Positions 1-8,234 are shown, numbered from the stretch's first letter. The stretch is 38,425 nucleotides of DNA from Streptomyces sp. WAC06614 (GCF_003949795.1 NZ_RPRY01000033.1:1-38425), one strand, 5' to 3'. Made by a program: numbers and translations. The notes: a model not told the origin generated them from the sequence alone.

Positions 1-838
1 GGCCGGGGCGGGTGGCGCAGTACCAGGTGCGGATCAGGGGCCGGGCGCCGATCCGTACCGTGGCCAGGCCGTGCGAGGCGGTGTACGGGGCGGCGACCCA
101 GTGGGGCAGGACCGTCACGCCCTGGCCGCCCGCCACCATCTCGATCACCAGGTCCGTCACCAGCGGCATGGTGGTGATCCGGGCGGGGCGGGCCCGCAGC
201 GGTACGGGCAGCGGGATCGAGGGGATGCGGTTCTGGTCGTAGACGTCGTACAGGACCAGGTGGGCGCCCTCGAAGTCGCGGGCGGTCACGTGCGGGCGGG
301 TGGTCCAGGGATGTCCGGCCGGCACCACGGCGACCATCTCGTCCTCGAACAGCGGGAGCAGTTCCACCCGGTCCATCTGCTGGTCCGGCGTGGTCACCAG
401 GGCCACGTCCACCCGGTCGGCGAGCAGCGCGGGGACGGGGGCGTCGTCGGGCACCGTCTCGATGCGCACCTCCACGTCCGGCACCCGCTCGCGGAACGAC
501 CGGAGCACCGGCGGCAGCCACGGGAAGGTGGTGCTGCACTGCGCGGCGAAGCGCACCCGGCGCTCGCGGCCCTCGCGCATCTCCCGCAGGTCGCGGGTCG
601 CCGACTCCAGTTCGTGCAGGACGTGCCGGGCGGCGATGAGCATGCGCCGCCCGGCCGCGTTCGGCACCAGCCGGCGGCCGCGCCGCTCGAACAGGGGCAT
701 GCCGAGCCGGTCCTCCAGGCGGGTCAGCCGCTGGCTGAGCGCGGGCTGGCTGACGTAGAGCCGTTCGGCGGCGGCGGTCAGCGAACCGGCCTCGGCGGTG
801 GCGTCGAGGAGTTCCAGGTCGCGCAGGTCCATATCCAT
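1..838 (-). CDS. LysR-family transcriptional regulator, MetR-like (3' end cut by window edge)
   Basis: The reading frame runs from an ATG at 838 off the left edge, about 279 codons, so most of a ~300-residue LysR protein is present. The first ~60 residues are a typical LysR winged helix-turn-helix (LxxLxxxAExGSLTxAAxxLxVSQPALSQ..LExxLGxxLFxR). The following part resembles the effector domain of the MetR subgroup (FPWLPPVLRSFRERVPDVEV). It is divergent from the SDR gene at 956, the classical LysR arrangement, so it probably controls that gene and itself; this is inference. A second in-frame ATG lies two codons downstream at 832. No strong ribosome site precedes either. The effector is unknown. 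Confidence 0.9.
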   Translation of the reverse strand, partial: MDMDLRDLELLDATAEAGSLTAAAERLYVSQPALSQRLTRLEDRLGMPLFERRGRRLVPNAAGRRMLIAARHVLHELESATRDLREMREGRERRVRFAAQCSTTFPWLPPVLRSFRERVPDVEVRIETVPDDAPVPALLADRVDVALVTTPDQQMDRVELLPLFEDEMVAVVPAGHPWTTRPHVTARDFEGAHLVLYDVYDQNRIPSIPLPVPLRARPARITTMPLVTDLVIEMVAGGQGVTVLPHWVAAPYTASHGLATVRIGARPLIRTWYCATRPG

Positions 839-849
839 AAGCGGGGATT

Positions 850-881
850 ATCACACGCTTCAAAATCGGTCGTGGTGTGAT
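850..881. promoter_or_regulatory. Inverted repeat between LysR and SDR genes, candidate LysR operator
   Basis: ATCACAC (850-856) and GTGTGAT (875-881) form a perfect 7-bp inverted repeat with an 18-bp spacer, in the AT-richer part of the divergent intergenic region. LysR proteins typically bind dyads of this kind between themselves and a divergent target. That the LysR protein at 1-838 binds here is inference from position. Confidence 0.45.
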
Positions 882-955
882 GAGTTGATCCGCTCGTACG
901 GTGCAGGTGTCCGGCGAACCGTCCGGTCCTCCCCCTCCTGAGAAGGCAGTTCACC

Positions 956-1693
956 ATGAGCGTCCGCACCGTCATCGTCACCGGTTCCTCCAGCGGCATC
1001 GGCCTCGGCATCGCCCGGGCCTTCCTGGAGGACGGGGCCAACGTCGTCCTCGGCGGCCGGGACGCCGGCCGTCTGGCCGAGGCCGCCGCGGCGCTCGGCC
1101 GGCCGGAGCGCACCGCCTGGGCCGCCGGGGACATCGCCGAGGCGGGGACCGGCGAGGCGCTGGTCCAGGCGGCGCAGGAGCGCTTCGGGGGTGCCGACGT
1201 GCTCGTCAACAACGCCGGCACCTTCGCCTCCCGGCCGTTCACCGAGGTCACCGAGAAGGAGCTCGACGGCTTCCTGACCGGCAACCTCAAGGGCACCTAC
1301 GTCACGACCCAGGCCTTCGTCCGGCACCTGCGCGCGCAGGGGCGCCGGGGCAGCATCGTGAACATCGGCACGGTCCTCGTCGACCACGCCCTGGCCGGTC
1401 TGCCGGCCTCCGCGCCGGTGATCAGCAAGGCCGGCGTGCACGCGCTGACCACCAGTCTGGCGACCGAACTCGCCGCCGACGGCATCCGCGTGAACCTGGT
1501 GGCCGCCGGCATCATCCGCACCCCGCTGCACGAGGGCACGGACGTGGACGCGTTCGGCGGGGTCCACCTGCTGGGCCGGGTCGGTGAGGTGACGGAGGTC
1601 GCGGACGCGGTCCGCTACCTGGCCGACGCCGAGTTCGTCACCGGCCACGCCCTGCGGGTCGACGGCGGGCACGTCATCGGCCGCGCCGCCTGA
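956..1693 (+). CDS. SDR-family protein with atypical active site
   Basis: This 245-residue protein has the classical SDR fold signals: the cofactor glycine motif TGSSSGIG near residues 9-16, the NNAG motif, and the C-terminal segment DGIRVN..AAGIIRTP. The site that should read YxxxK reads PVISK (P154 to K158), so the catalytic tyrosine is missing, and the usual serine motif NISS reads NIGT. Standard SDR chemistry is therefore doubtful. It may be a divergent oxidoreductase subfamily or a non-enzymatic NAD(P)-binding protein. The start ATG follows GAGAAGG. It is divergent from the LysR gene and probably controlled by it. Confidence 0.9.
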   Translation: MSVRTVIVTGSSSGIGLGIARAFLEDGANVVLGGRDAGRLAEAAAALGRPERTAWAAGDIAEAGTGEALVQAAQERFGGADVLVNNAGTFASRPFTEVTEKELDGFLTGNLKGTYVTTQAFVRHLRAQGRRGSIVNIGTVLVDHALAGLPASAPVISKAGVHALTTSLATELAADGIRVNLVAAGIIRTPLHEGTDVDAFGGVHLLGRVGEVTEVADAVRYLADAEFVTGHALRVDGGHVIGRAA

Positions 1694-1709
1694 GCCCGGC
1701 CGGAGCCGC

Positions 1710-1723
1710 CCGAGCGCGCTCGG
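1710..1723. terminator. Perfect 14-bp palindrome between converging genes
   Basis: CCGAGCGCGCTCGG lies between the SDR stop (1693) and the stop of the converging oxidase gene (1740). It could form a short bidirectional terminator stem, flanked by further GC complementarity. There is no U-tract, which is common in Streptomyces terminators. Confidence 0.4.
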
Positions 1724-1739
1724 CCCTGCCCGAGCCCGG

Positions 1740-2420
1740 CTAGGGCCACAGGAGCTGCCGCTGCCACGGGCCGCCGTCGGCCGCCCGGTGGTAGCGCAGC
1801 CGGACGTGCCGGCGTTGGGCATCGCCCTGGAAGAACTCGACCTCCGCCGGCTCCAGTACGTACGCCGTCCAGGTCGGGGCCGGGGCGTCCGGCTCGGTGC
1901 CGGCCCGCTCCCAGGCGGCGGCCGAGGCCTCGGCCAGCTCCTCCACGGAGCCCAGCACCTCGCTCTGGCGGCCGGTCAGCGCGGCGGCCAGAGCGCCGCG
2001 CGAGCGGACGGCCAGCTCGGCGCGGCCGGCCTCGGCGCCGAGGTCGGTGACCCGGCCCCGGATCCGTACCTGGCGGGCGACGGCGGGCCAGTAGAAGCCG
2101 AGCGCCGCCTGCGGGCGGGCGGCGAGCTGGCGGCCCTTGGCGCTGGTGGAGTGCGAGGCGAAGTGCCAGCCGCGGGCGTCCGCGTCGTGCAGCATCAGCG
2201 TCCGCACGTCGGGCCGGCCGGCCGCGTCCGCGGTGGCCAGGGACATGGTGTGCGGCTCCGGCTGGCCCGCCTTCGCGGCGTGCACGAACCACTCGTGGAA
2301 CAGGGCGACCGGGTCGGCGGGGGCGCCGGCCGGGTCGAACCGCGGGAGGTCGATGTCCCACACGCGCGCGGCGCGCAGGGCGGCGTGGAAGTCGTCGAGG
2401 GGCTGCTCCTGGCTGCTCAT
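1740..2420 (-). CDS. Pyridoxamine 5'-phosphate oxidase family protein (PdxH-like)
   Basis: From the ATG at 2420 the product has 226 residues and the split-barrel FMN-binding layout of PdxH: PHTMSLATADAAGRPDVRTLMLH, then FASHSTSAKGRQLAARPQAA, then VRIRGRV, and a C-terminal PNP-oxidase-like tail ending in the partner-strand segment RLRYHR. PdxH oxidises pyridoxamine/pyridoxine 5'-phosphate to pyridoxal 5'-phosphate with FMN. A role in B6 salvage or a related flavin/F420 reaction is inferred from family only. An upstream in-frame ATG at 2438 would add six residues. It is divergent from the membrane protein gene at 2471. Confidence 0.85.
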   Translation of the reverse strand: MSSQEQPLDDFHAALRAARVWDIDLPRFDPAGAPADPVALFHEWFVHAAKAGQPEPHTMSLATADAAGRPDVRTLMLHDADARGWHFASHSTSAKGRQLAARPQAALGFYWPAVARQVRIRGRVTDLGAEAGRAELAVRSRGALAAALTGRQSEVLGSVEELAEASAAAWERAGTEPDAPAPTWTAYVLEPAEVEFFQGDAQRRHVRLRYHRAADGGPWQRQLLWP

Positions 2421-2470
2421 ACCGCCATCGAACACCATCGGCCCGTACCGGGTGGACTAGGTTTCCGGGC

Positions 2471-3082
2471 ATGGACGAGACGGGCACGGGCAGGGACACG
2501 CGCGGCACACGGGCGGCCGGGGCCGCAGCCGGGGCCCTGTTCGCCCTGACCGGGGGGCTGCTGGTCGTGGCGGTGGCGGCGGCGCTGCTGGACCGGCCCG
2601 GGGGGCCGGTACTGGTCGCGGAGGCCGACCGGCCGGTGCTGCTGGGGGTGTCGGCCGGGCTCGCCCTGGCCGGGGCGGTCATGCTGCGCTCGCGCCGGCA
2701 GGCGGTGCGCCAGGCCGCGGCGGTGGGGCTGGTGGCGGCCACCGTGATGGGCGTGACCGCGCCGCCGACGCTCGGGGTGCTCGCGGACCCGTTCCCGATG
2801 CGGGAGTACGACGTCCCGGCCCCGGGCGGCGTGGCGCGCCGCCTGGTGGTGGAGCGGACCTCGCCGTTGTTCCACCCGGTCTGGCGCATCCACGTCGACC
2901 AGGGCTCCTTCCCGACGGCCCGCCGCTGGCCGGTCGCCACGTACACCGACGGGGACCCGGGCAAGGGCGTCCTCGACGCGAGGTGGGACGGCCCGGACCG
3001 GATCGTCCTGGTGGACGTGGACCACACGCCCCGCACGATCCCGCTCGCCCCCTCCGGGCAGCCCCTGGCCCGCCCCTGGTGA
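2471..3082 (+). CDS. Small membrane protein of unknown function
   Basis: The 203-residue product has three hydrophobic segments near residues 17-40, 55-72 and 77-100 (AGALFALTGGLLVVAVAAAL, VLLGVSAGLALAGAVML, AVGLVAATVMGVTAP). About 100 residues of probably extracytoplasmic sequence follow, with no recognised motif. I do not recognise the family. No Shine-Dalgarno site precedes the ATG. A TAGGTT hexamer (2458-2463) sits where a -10 box for a leaderless transcript would be; this is weak evidence. It ends about 100 bp before the flavoprotein gene. Confidence 0.75.
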   Translation: MDETGTGRDTRGTRAAGAAAGALFALTGGLLVVAVAAALLDRPGGPVLVAEADRPVLLGVSAGLALAGAVMLRSRRQAVRQAAAVGLVAATVMGVTAPPTLGVLADPFPMREYDVPAPGGVARRLVVERTSPLFHPVWRIHVDQGSFPTARRWPVATYTDGDPGKGVLDARWDGPDRIVLVDVDHTPRTIPLAPSGQPLARPW

Positions 3083-3112
3083 ACGGGGTGGCGCACGTCA
3101 CACCGCGCCCCG

Positions 3113-3140
3113 TGTCACGAATCGGCGCCCTGCTCGCGTC
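3113..3140 (+). promoter_or_regulatory. Candidate ECF41-type promoter upstream of the flavoprotein-sigma operon
   Basis: TGTCACG (3113-3119) is followed after 17 bp by CGTC (3137-3140), 43 bp before the ATG at 3184. As I remember it, ECF41 sigma factors recognise a -35 element like TGTCACA and a -10 element CGTC, and often transcribe their own partner operon. The fit is close but not exact and rests on recall of the published motif. Confidence 0.5.
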
Positions 3141-3183
3141 CGGTGGTCGTCAGCACGCAAGGACGACGAGGGAGGCACCCATC

Positions 3184-4584
3184 ATGAGCGCCCAGCAGCA
3201 GGCGGACGCGGCGGCCACGGTGAACGCGGCGGCCACGGCCGGCACGGCGGACGCGGCGGCCACGGCCGGCACGGCGGACGCGGCGGCCACGGCCGGCACG
3301 GTGAACGCGGCGGCCACGGCCGGCACGGCGAACGCGGCCGGCACGGCGAACGCGGTCGACTCGGCGGGCACGGCGGCCGCCGCAGGTGCGGCCGGTCCGC
3401 ACCGCGTGGTGGTCCTGGGCGCCGGCTACGCCGGGCTGTCCGCGGCGATGCAGCTCGCGGCCAGGACCCGGGGGCGGGCGGACGTGGAGGTGGTCGTGGT
3501 CAACGCGCAGGAACGGTTCACCGAGCGGATGCGGCTGCACCTGACGGCGACCGGGCAGCGGACGGCCGAGCTCAGCATCCCGGACCTGCTGGAGGGCACG
3601 GGCGCGCGCTTCGTGCGCGGCTGGGTGACGGCGATCGACGCCGACGCCAGGACCGTGCGGATCGACGACGCCTACGCGCTGCCCTACGACACCCTGGTCC
3701 ACGGCCTGGGCGGCGTGGCCGACCGCTCGGCGGTGCCGGGGGCCGAGGACCACGCGTACGCCCTGGACGGGGCCCGGGACGCCGAACTGCTGGCCGACCG
3801 CCTCGGCCGGCTCGCCGCGGCCGGCGGCGGCACGGTCGTGGTCTGCGGCAGCGGCCTGACCGGGGTCGAGTCGGCCGCGGAGATCGCCGAGCGGCACCCG
3901 GAACTGGACGTGGTCCTGCTGGGCCGGCAGGAGCCCGGCGCCGCCATGAACCCGAAGGCGCGGGCGTACGTCCGGGCCGCGCTCGGCCGGCTGGGCGTGC
4001 GGGTCCGCGCCGGGGCCGAGGTGGTCGAGGTGCGGCCCGGCGGGGTGGCGCTCGCGGACGGGCAGGTCCTCGACGCCGACGCGGTGCTGTGGACCAGCGG
4101 GACGCACGTGTCCCCGCTGGCCGCCGCCGCCGGGTTCGCCGTGGACGAGCGCGGCCGGATCCTCACCGACCCCACGCTGCGGTCGGTGTCCCACCCGGAG
4201 GTCTACGCCGTCGGGGACGCGGCGGCGGTCCGCCAGCGCTACGGGGTGATGCACGGGACCTGCCAGGGCGGCATGCCGACCGGGGTGCACGCGGCGCTGT
4301 CCGTGCTGCGGGTCCTGGACGGCAAGCGGCCCAAGCCGTTCCGCTTCGGCTACTACCACACGCCGGTCAGCCTGGGCCGCAACGACGCGGTGGTGCAGTT
4401 CACCCACCCCGACGACAGCCCGCGCCGGTTCTGCCTGACGGGCCGGCTCGCCGTCCGGTACAAGGAGACGGTGACCGCCGCTCCCTGGCCGACCTACGGC
4501 CGTATGAAGAAGATGCCCGCCTCGGGCGCGTTCTGGCCGCGCGGCGGCCGGTTCACCCGGATCCGCGGCGGCGAGGCCCGATGA
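3184..4584 (+). CDS. FAD-dependent pyridine nucleotide-disulfide oxidoreductase family protein (NDH-2-like)
   Basis: The product has 466 residues. A low-complexity Ala/Thr/Gly tail of ~65 residues is followed by the FAD motif LGAGYAGLSAA (near residue 78), a second NAD(P)H dinucleotide motif CGSGLTGVESAAE, and the late FAD motif AVGDAAA. This order fits type II NADH dehydrogenase-like flavoproteins, which pass electrons from NAD(P)H to quinones or other acceptors. The start follows AGGGAGG. The stop overlaps the start of the sigma gene (ATGA), so the two are translationally coupled. ECF41 genes typically sit beside an oxidoreductase, decarboxylase or epimerase, and this is presumably the partner. 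Confidence 0.9.
   Translation: MSAQQQADAAATVNAAATAGTADAAATAGTADAAATAGTVNAAATAGTANAAGTANAVDSAGTAAAAGAAGPHRVVVLGAGYAGLSAAMQLAARTRGRADVEVVVVNAQERFTERMRLHLTATGQRTAELSIPDLLEGTGARFVRGWVTAIDADARTVRIDDAYALPYDTLVHGLGGVADRSAVPGAEDHAYALDGARDAELLADRLGRLAAAGGGTVVVCGSGLTGVESAAEIAERHPELDVVLLGRQEPGAAMNPKARAYVRAALGRLGVRVRAGAEVVEVRPGGVALADGQVLDADAVLWTSGTHVSPLAAAAGFAVDERGRILTDPTLRSVSHPEVYAVGDAAAVRQRYGVMHGTCQGGMPTGVHAALSVLRVLDGKRPKPFRFGYYHTPVSLGRNDAVVQFTHPDDSPRRFCLTGRLAVRYKETVTAAPWPTYGRMKKMPASGAFWPRGGRFTRIRGGEAR
3217..3351 (+). repeat. In-frame 27-bp tandem repeats coding for a 9-residue motif
   Basis: Four consecutive 27-bp units (3217, 3244, 3271, 3298) encode T(A/V)(D/N)AAATAG, followed by a decayed fifth stretch. 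They form the N-terminal tail of the flavoprotein, before the FAD domain. The near-identity of the units suggests recent slippage. Copy number likely differs between strains (inference). Confidence 0.85.
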
Positions 4585-5525
4585 GCGGCGCGCCGCTCGC
4601 GGCCCATCACCCCGACCAGCAGGTCTTCGACCGGCACCGCGGCCTGCTCTTCTCCGTGGCCTACCGGCTGCTGGGCACGGCGGCGGACGCCGAGGACGCG
4701 GTGCAGGACGCCTGGTTCAAGTGGTCGGCCGCCGACCGCTCCCAGGTGGCCGACGCCAAGGCGTACCTGACCCGGATCGTGTCCCACCTCGCCGTGGAGC
4801 GGCTGCGGTCCACCCGCGCCAAACGGGAGGCGTACGTGGGCCCCTGGCTGCCGGAGCCGGTCCTCACCGAGCCGGACGTGGCCGAGGCGGCGGTGGACGC
4901 CGAGTCGGTGTCGATGGCCATGCTGGTGGTGCTGGAGTCGCTCAGCCCGCTGGAGCGGGCGGTGTTCGTGCTGAAGGAGGTCTTCGCCTTCAGCCACGCC
5001 GAGATCGCCGAGGCCGTGGAACGCTCCGAGCCCGCCGTCCGCCAGGCCGCCCACCGCGCGCGGGAGCACGTCCGGGCCCGCCGCCCCCGCTTCGCCGCCG
5101 ACCCCTCCCGCCAACGGGCCGCCACCGAGCGCTTCTTCGCCGCGGCGACCGGCGGGGACGTCAACGCCCTGATGGAACTGCTGTCACCGGACGTCACGCT
5201 GTGGACCGACGGCGGCGGCAAGGTCCGCCAGGCGCTGCTCCCGGTGGTCGGCGCGACCACGGTGGCGGGCTGGTTCGCCCGCATCGGCAGCGTCACCTAC
5301 CAGGGCGTCGCCCCGGTCGACATGAAGGCGGAACTCGTCACGCTCAACGGCGCGCCGGGCATCGTCTTCAGTGGCCCGGACCGCGTGATCGCGACCGTCA
5401 CCTTCGACTTCGACGCCGACGGCCGCATCACGACGATCCACAACGTGGCCAACCCCGACAAGCTCCACGCGGTGACCACCGGCACCGCCTACGACCTGGG
5501 CGCGGGGGCGGAGCGGGGCTGGTGA
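4581..5525 (+). CDS. ECF41-type RNA polymerase sigma factor (SigJ-like) with SnoaL-like C-terminal extension
   Basis: This 314-residue protein has sigma-70 region 2 (LLFSVAYRLLGTAADAEDAVQDAW) and region 4 (ERAVFVLKEVFAFSHAEIAEAV), then a ~130-residue SnoaL/NTF2-like extension. It carries the three marks known for ECF41 sigma factors: WLPEP in the linker, DGGGK early in the extension and NPDKL near the end. In this group the fused extension controls sigma activity in place of an anti-sigma factor. The start overlaps the flavoprotein stop by 4 nt. The last codons lie in a perfect inverted repeat shared with the converging peptidase gene. Confidence 0.95.
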   Translation: MSGAPLAAHHPDQQVFDRHRGLLFSVAYRLLGTAADAEDAVQDAWFKWSAADRSQVADAKAYLTRIVSHLAVERLRSTRAKREAYVGPWLPEPVLTEPDVAEAAVDAESVSMAMLVVLESLSPLERAVFVLKEVFAFSHAEIAEAVERSEPAVRQAAHRAREHVRARRPRFAADPSRQRAATERFFAAATGGDVNALMELLSPDVTLWTDGGGKVRQALLPVVGATTVAGWFARIGSVTYQGVAPVDMKAELVTLNGAPGIVFSGPDRVIATVTFDFDADGRITTIHNVANPDKLHAVTTGTAYDLGAGAERGW

Positions 5526-5557
5526 TCTGAGTCGGAGACCGACTCAGATCACCAGCC
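5517..5557. terminator. Perfect 19-bp inverted repeat spanning both stop codons of converging genes
   Basis: Positions 5517-5535 and 5539-5557 are exact reverse complements around a 3-nt loop (AGA). The repeat contains the TGA of the sigma gene (5523-5525) and the TGA of the S41 peptidase (5549-5551), so both proteins end in the same residues, Gly-Trp. It should act as a bidirectional terminator. Confidence 0.85.
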
Positions 5558-6934
5558 GCGGAGAACCTTCAGGGCCCGGTCGAAGGCCGAGTCCTTGTTC
5601 CGGTCGAACTCCTCCGTGGTGAAGACCGGCTCGGTGAGGTGTGGCGGGATGCCCGCGCCGTCGAAGGTGCTGCCCGACCGGTTCAGCAGCTCCTCGTTCG
5701 GCAGCCAGACCGACATGCCGTTGGGGAGCTTGCGCACCATGACGTCCGAGAAGACGCCCTGCGTGGGCTGACCGATCCTCACGGTTCGCCCGGGCCGGTC
5801 CATGAGAGCCTGGGTGAAGGTCTCTCCCGCGCTGGTGGTGGAGCCGCCGGTCAGTACGGCGACCGGCCCGGTGTAGCGGGGGCCCTGGGCGGGCGTGACG
5901 TACAAGGGCTGCGGACGCGTGTGCCGGGTGGGGTCCGCGGGATCGTTGCGAGCCCGCTTGGCATAGGCGAGGTAGGGGGCCTCGGTCAGCCTCCCGGCGA
6001 GGTGGAGCCCCATGGCGTCGAAGCCGCCGCCGTTGATCCGCAGATCGATGACCAGGCCCTTCAGGTGCCGGGTGCGCTCCTGGTCGAGGATCGTGTCCAG
6101 CGCCTTGTCGAGCTCGGCCAGTTCGGCGGCGTAGGAGGCCTTGTCGCCCGCGTAGCCGCCGAAGCCGGAGATACGAAGGTAGCCGTTCCTGCCGGGGAGG
6201 TCGGCGTAGGTGATCCGCCCGGCGGCGAAGTCCTGGAGGTTCCGAGCGTCCTTGAGGTCACGCTCCACCACGAACTTCTTGACCTTGGCGTCGAGCTTCC
6301 CGTCGGGCGGGACGGTGCCGGGGCGAACCTGTGCGAAGGCGCGGTCGGGAATGCCGTTGCGGTCGGCGTCGACATCGAAGACGGCGACATGGGCGTCGTG
6401 GAGCGGCTCGACCATCTCGCTGAAGACGGCGAAGAGTTCGTCCGGGGTCGTCCCGTCGTGGACCGTGGGCCGGTACCGGTCGCGTACCGCGTGCCAATCG
6501 ATGCCCTTGGCGGCAAAGAAGGGGTAGTTCTCCTCGAAGGACCGCCAGAAGATGTCGAAGGAGGCGAGCGGTCCCCCGGGGGCGGAGCGCGTGCAGGCAT
6601 CGGGCAGCTCCGTCATCCGGCGCAGGTTCCGTTCGCCGACATCGCCGTCCAGGCGTAGGGATGCGCGGTCGCGGTCCCCGCGGGTGCGCAGGGTGAGGAC
6701 GGTGCCTTCGGACGTGGAGTAAGTGCCGGGGCCGGTCTGCTGCGCGGTGTCGCCCGCGACGCAGCTGACGGCAGTGGTCTGGTACTCCTGGAGAGTTCCG
6801 TTCCGGAGGGACAGCACAGTGCCGTAGCCGTCGGTGCGCCAGATTCCTTCAGTGGCCGGCTGGTGGGCGGTGGCGGCTGGTGCGGCTGCACCGACGAGGG
6901 CCAGGGCTACGGCGGTGGCTGTGACGATGCGCAC
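5549..6934 (-). CDS. Secreted S41-family (C-terminal processing/tricorn-like) serine peptidase
   Basis: Starting at the GTG at 6934 (preceded by AGAGAAGG) gives 461 residues with a clear signal peptide, VRIVTATAVALALVGAAA followed by ATAHQ. The start at 7078 would put ~48 non-signal residues first and is less likely. The S41 core is in the C-terminal half: LVIDLRINGGG, the nucleophile segment GGSTTSAGETF (Ser368) and IGQPTQGVFSD. Family S41 peptidases cleave unfolded or tagged proteins; the substrate here is unknown. The enzyme is probably exported. It converges on the sigma gene. Confidence 0.9.
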   Translation of the reverse strand: MRIVTATAVALALVGAAAPAATAHQPATEGIWRTDGYGTVLSLRNGTLQEYQTTAVSCVAGDTAQQTGPGTYSTSEGTVLTLRTRGDRDRASLRLDGDVGERNLRRMTELPDACTRSAPGGPLASFDIFWRSFEENYPFFAAKGIDWHAVRDRYRPTVHDGTTPDELFAVFSEMVEPLHDAHVAVFDVDADRNGIPDRAFAQVRPGTVPPDGKLDAKVKKFVVERDLKDARNLQDFAAGRITYADLPGRNGYLRISGFGGYAGDKASYAAELAELDKALDTILDQERTRHLKGLVIDLRINGGGFDAMGLHLAGRLTEAPYLAYAKRARNDPADPTRHTRPQPLYVTPAQGPRYTGPVAVLTGGSTTSAGETFTQALMDRPGRTVRIGQPTQGVFSDVMVRKLPNGMSVWLPNEELLNRSGSTFDGAGIPPHLTEPVFTTEEFDRNKDSAFDRALKVLRGW

Positions 6935-7090
6935 GACTTTGCCTTCTCTGTGGGCGGCTTGCTGGGTACCGCCCCACCGTCGCCGACACGGAAGGTACCG
7001 GGCCATCCGGCTGTCCGGCCGATCGAAGGTGGGGCCAGCCCCCACTACCCGCGCTGTGTCCGGGGCCGCACATGGCAAGAAGGAGACGGC

Positions 7091-8173
7091 CTAGAGGGCC
7101 AGGACGTGGCCGGTGCGCGGCGAAGTGCGCCCGGCCTGGACCTCGCGCCAGGTCTCCTCCAGCGCCCGTGCGCCTTCGCCGTGCACCACCTCGACCCACT
7201 TCACGACGGCCGACGTGAACTCCTGCCAGCCCGCGGCCAGCCGGCGGTTCAGCTCCTGGGGGCCCCAGTCCTTGGCCCGCTTGCGTATCTGCTCGGGGGC
7301 GAAGAACGTGGCGTCCGCGCCGGAGCCCGCCGCGAAGAAACCGCCCTGCTGATGGGTGACGCCGATGCGCAGGCCGTGCACCAGGGCGCTGCCGAGGTGG
7401 CCGCGCAGCCGCTCGGTGACGCCGCTGTCGCCCGCGAAGTCGAGGAACAGCGTCGGCCGCGAGGACGGGAGTCCGGCCAGGTCCTCGTAGGCCGACACCC
7501 GGTCGTAGCAGCCGAGGCCCTCGGTGAAGGCGACATTGCCCCGGGAGGTGAGCCCCACCACCTCCCGGCCCCGCCCCTTGAGCAGGAAGGCGGTGCCGTA
7601 CGCCGTCTTGCTCGACGCGGAGGACAGCACCACCTGGTCGGCGCCCCACCCCTCCTGGTCGACGACCTGGTCGGCCAGCATGAAGGAGGTCCAGAACAGG
7701 GGCTGGTACAGGATCCGCAGGTCCGCGCGGTCCGGGTCGTGGAGCGGGTCGGTGGCGGTGAAGGTGTAGTGGTTGTAGACCGAGGGGAGGTCCGCCCGGT
7801 GCGGGCTGTCGTCCCGGAAGCCGCGGGCGTCCACGCCGCCCGCGCGGACCAGCAGGTGGCTGCCCGACGGCAGGTAGCCGTAGACCCGGCTGCCCGGCTC
7901 GACACCGGCCGCCCGGGAGGCGACGACCTCGGCGAAGCCCCACACGGGGACCACGCCCCAGCCCTCGCGGGTGGGGAAGAAGTCCCAGTAGCGGACGGAC
8001 GTGCCGAGGACGGCATAGGTGACGTTGTTGGCGGTGAGGCCGACGCGGTCCACCCGCAGCAGCACCTCGCCCTCCGCGACCTCGGGGACGGACACACCGA
8101 TCAGCTCGGTGCGCGCGAGGTCGTCCCGGTCGATGACCATCTGCCAAGCGGCAGTAGCTTCATAGGTGTTCAT
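7091..8173 (-). CDS. DUF2855 family protein
   Basis: The 360-residue product matches the DUF2855 family as I remember it. Its layout suggests a degenerate medium-chain dehydrogenase: EVLLRVDRVGLTANNVTYA early, then VVLSSASSKTAYGTAFLLKG where a Rossmann cofactor loop would be, then LFLDFAGD. No zinc ligands are evident. Function and substrate are unknown. The ATG at 8173 was chosen because the longer frame runs into the tandem repeats upstream. It lies downstream of the thiolase-like gene on the same strand, across a 211-bp repeat-filled gap. Confidence 0.8.
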   Translation of the reverse strand: MNTYEATAAWQMVIDRDDLARTELIGVSVPEVAEGEVLLRVDRVGLTANNVTYAVLGTSVRYWDFFPTREGWGVVPVWGFAEVVASRAAGVEPGSRVYGYLPSGSHLLVRAGGVDARGFRDDSPHRADLPSVYNHYTFTATDPLHDPDRADLRILYQPLFWTSFMLADQVVDQEGWGADQVVLSSASSKTAYGTAFLLKGRGREVVGLTSRGNVAFTEGLGCYDRVSAYEDLAGLPSSRPTLFLDFAGDSGVTERLRGHLGSALVHGLRIGVTHQQGGFFAAGSGADATFFAPEQIRKRAKDWGPQELNRRLAAGWQEFTSAVVKWVEVVHGEGARALEETWREVQAGRTSPRTGHVLAL

Positions 8174-8234
8174 GCCGAGGACGGTACGGCAGCCCCGAGC
8201 ACCCCCGACAGGCCTGTGGATAACTCGTCCCGAC

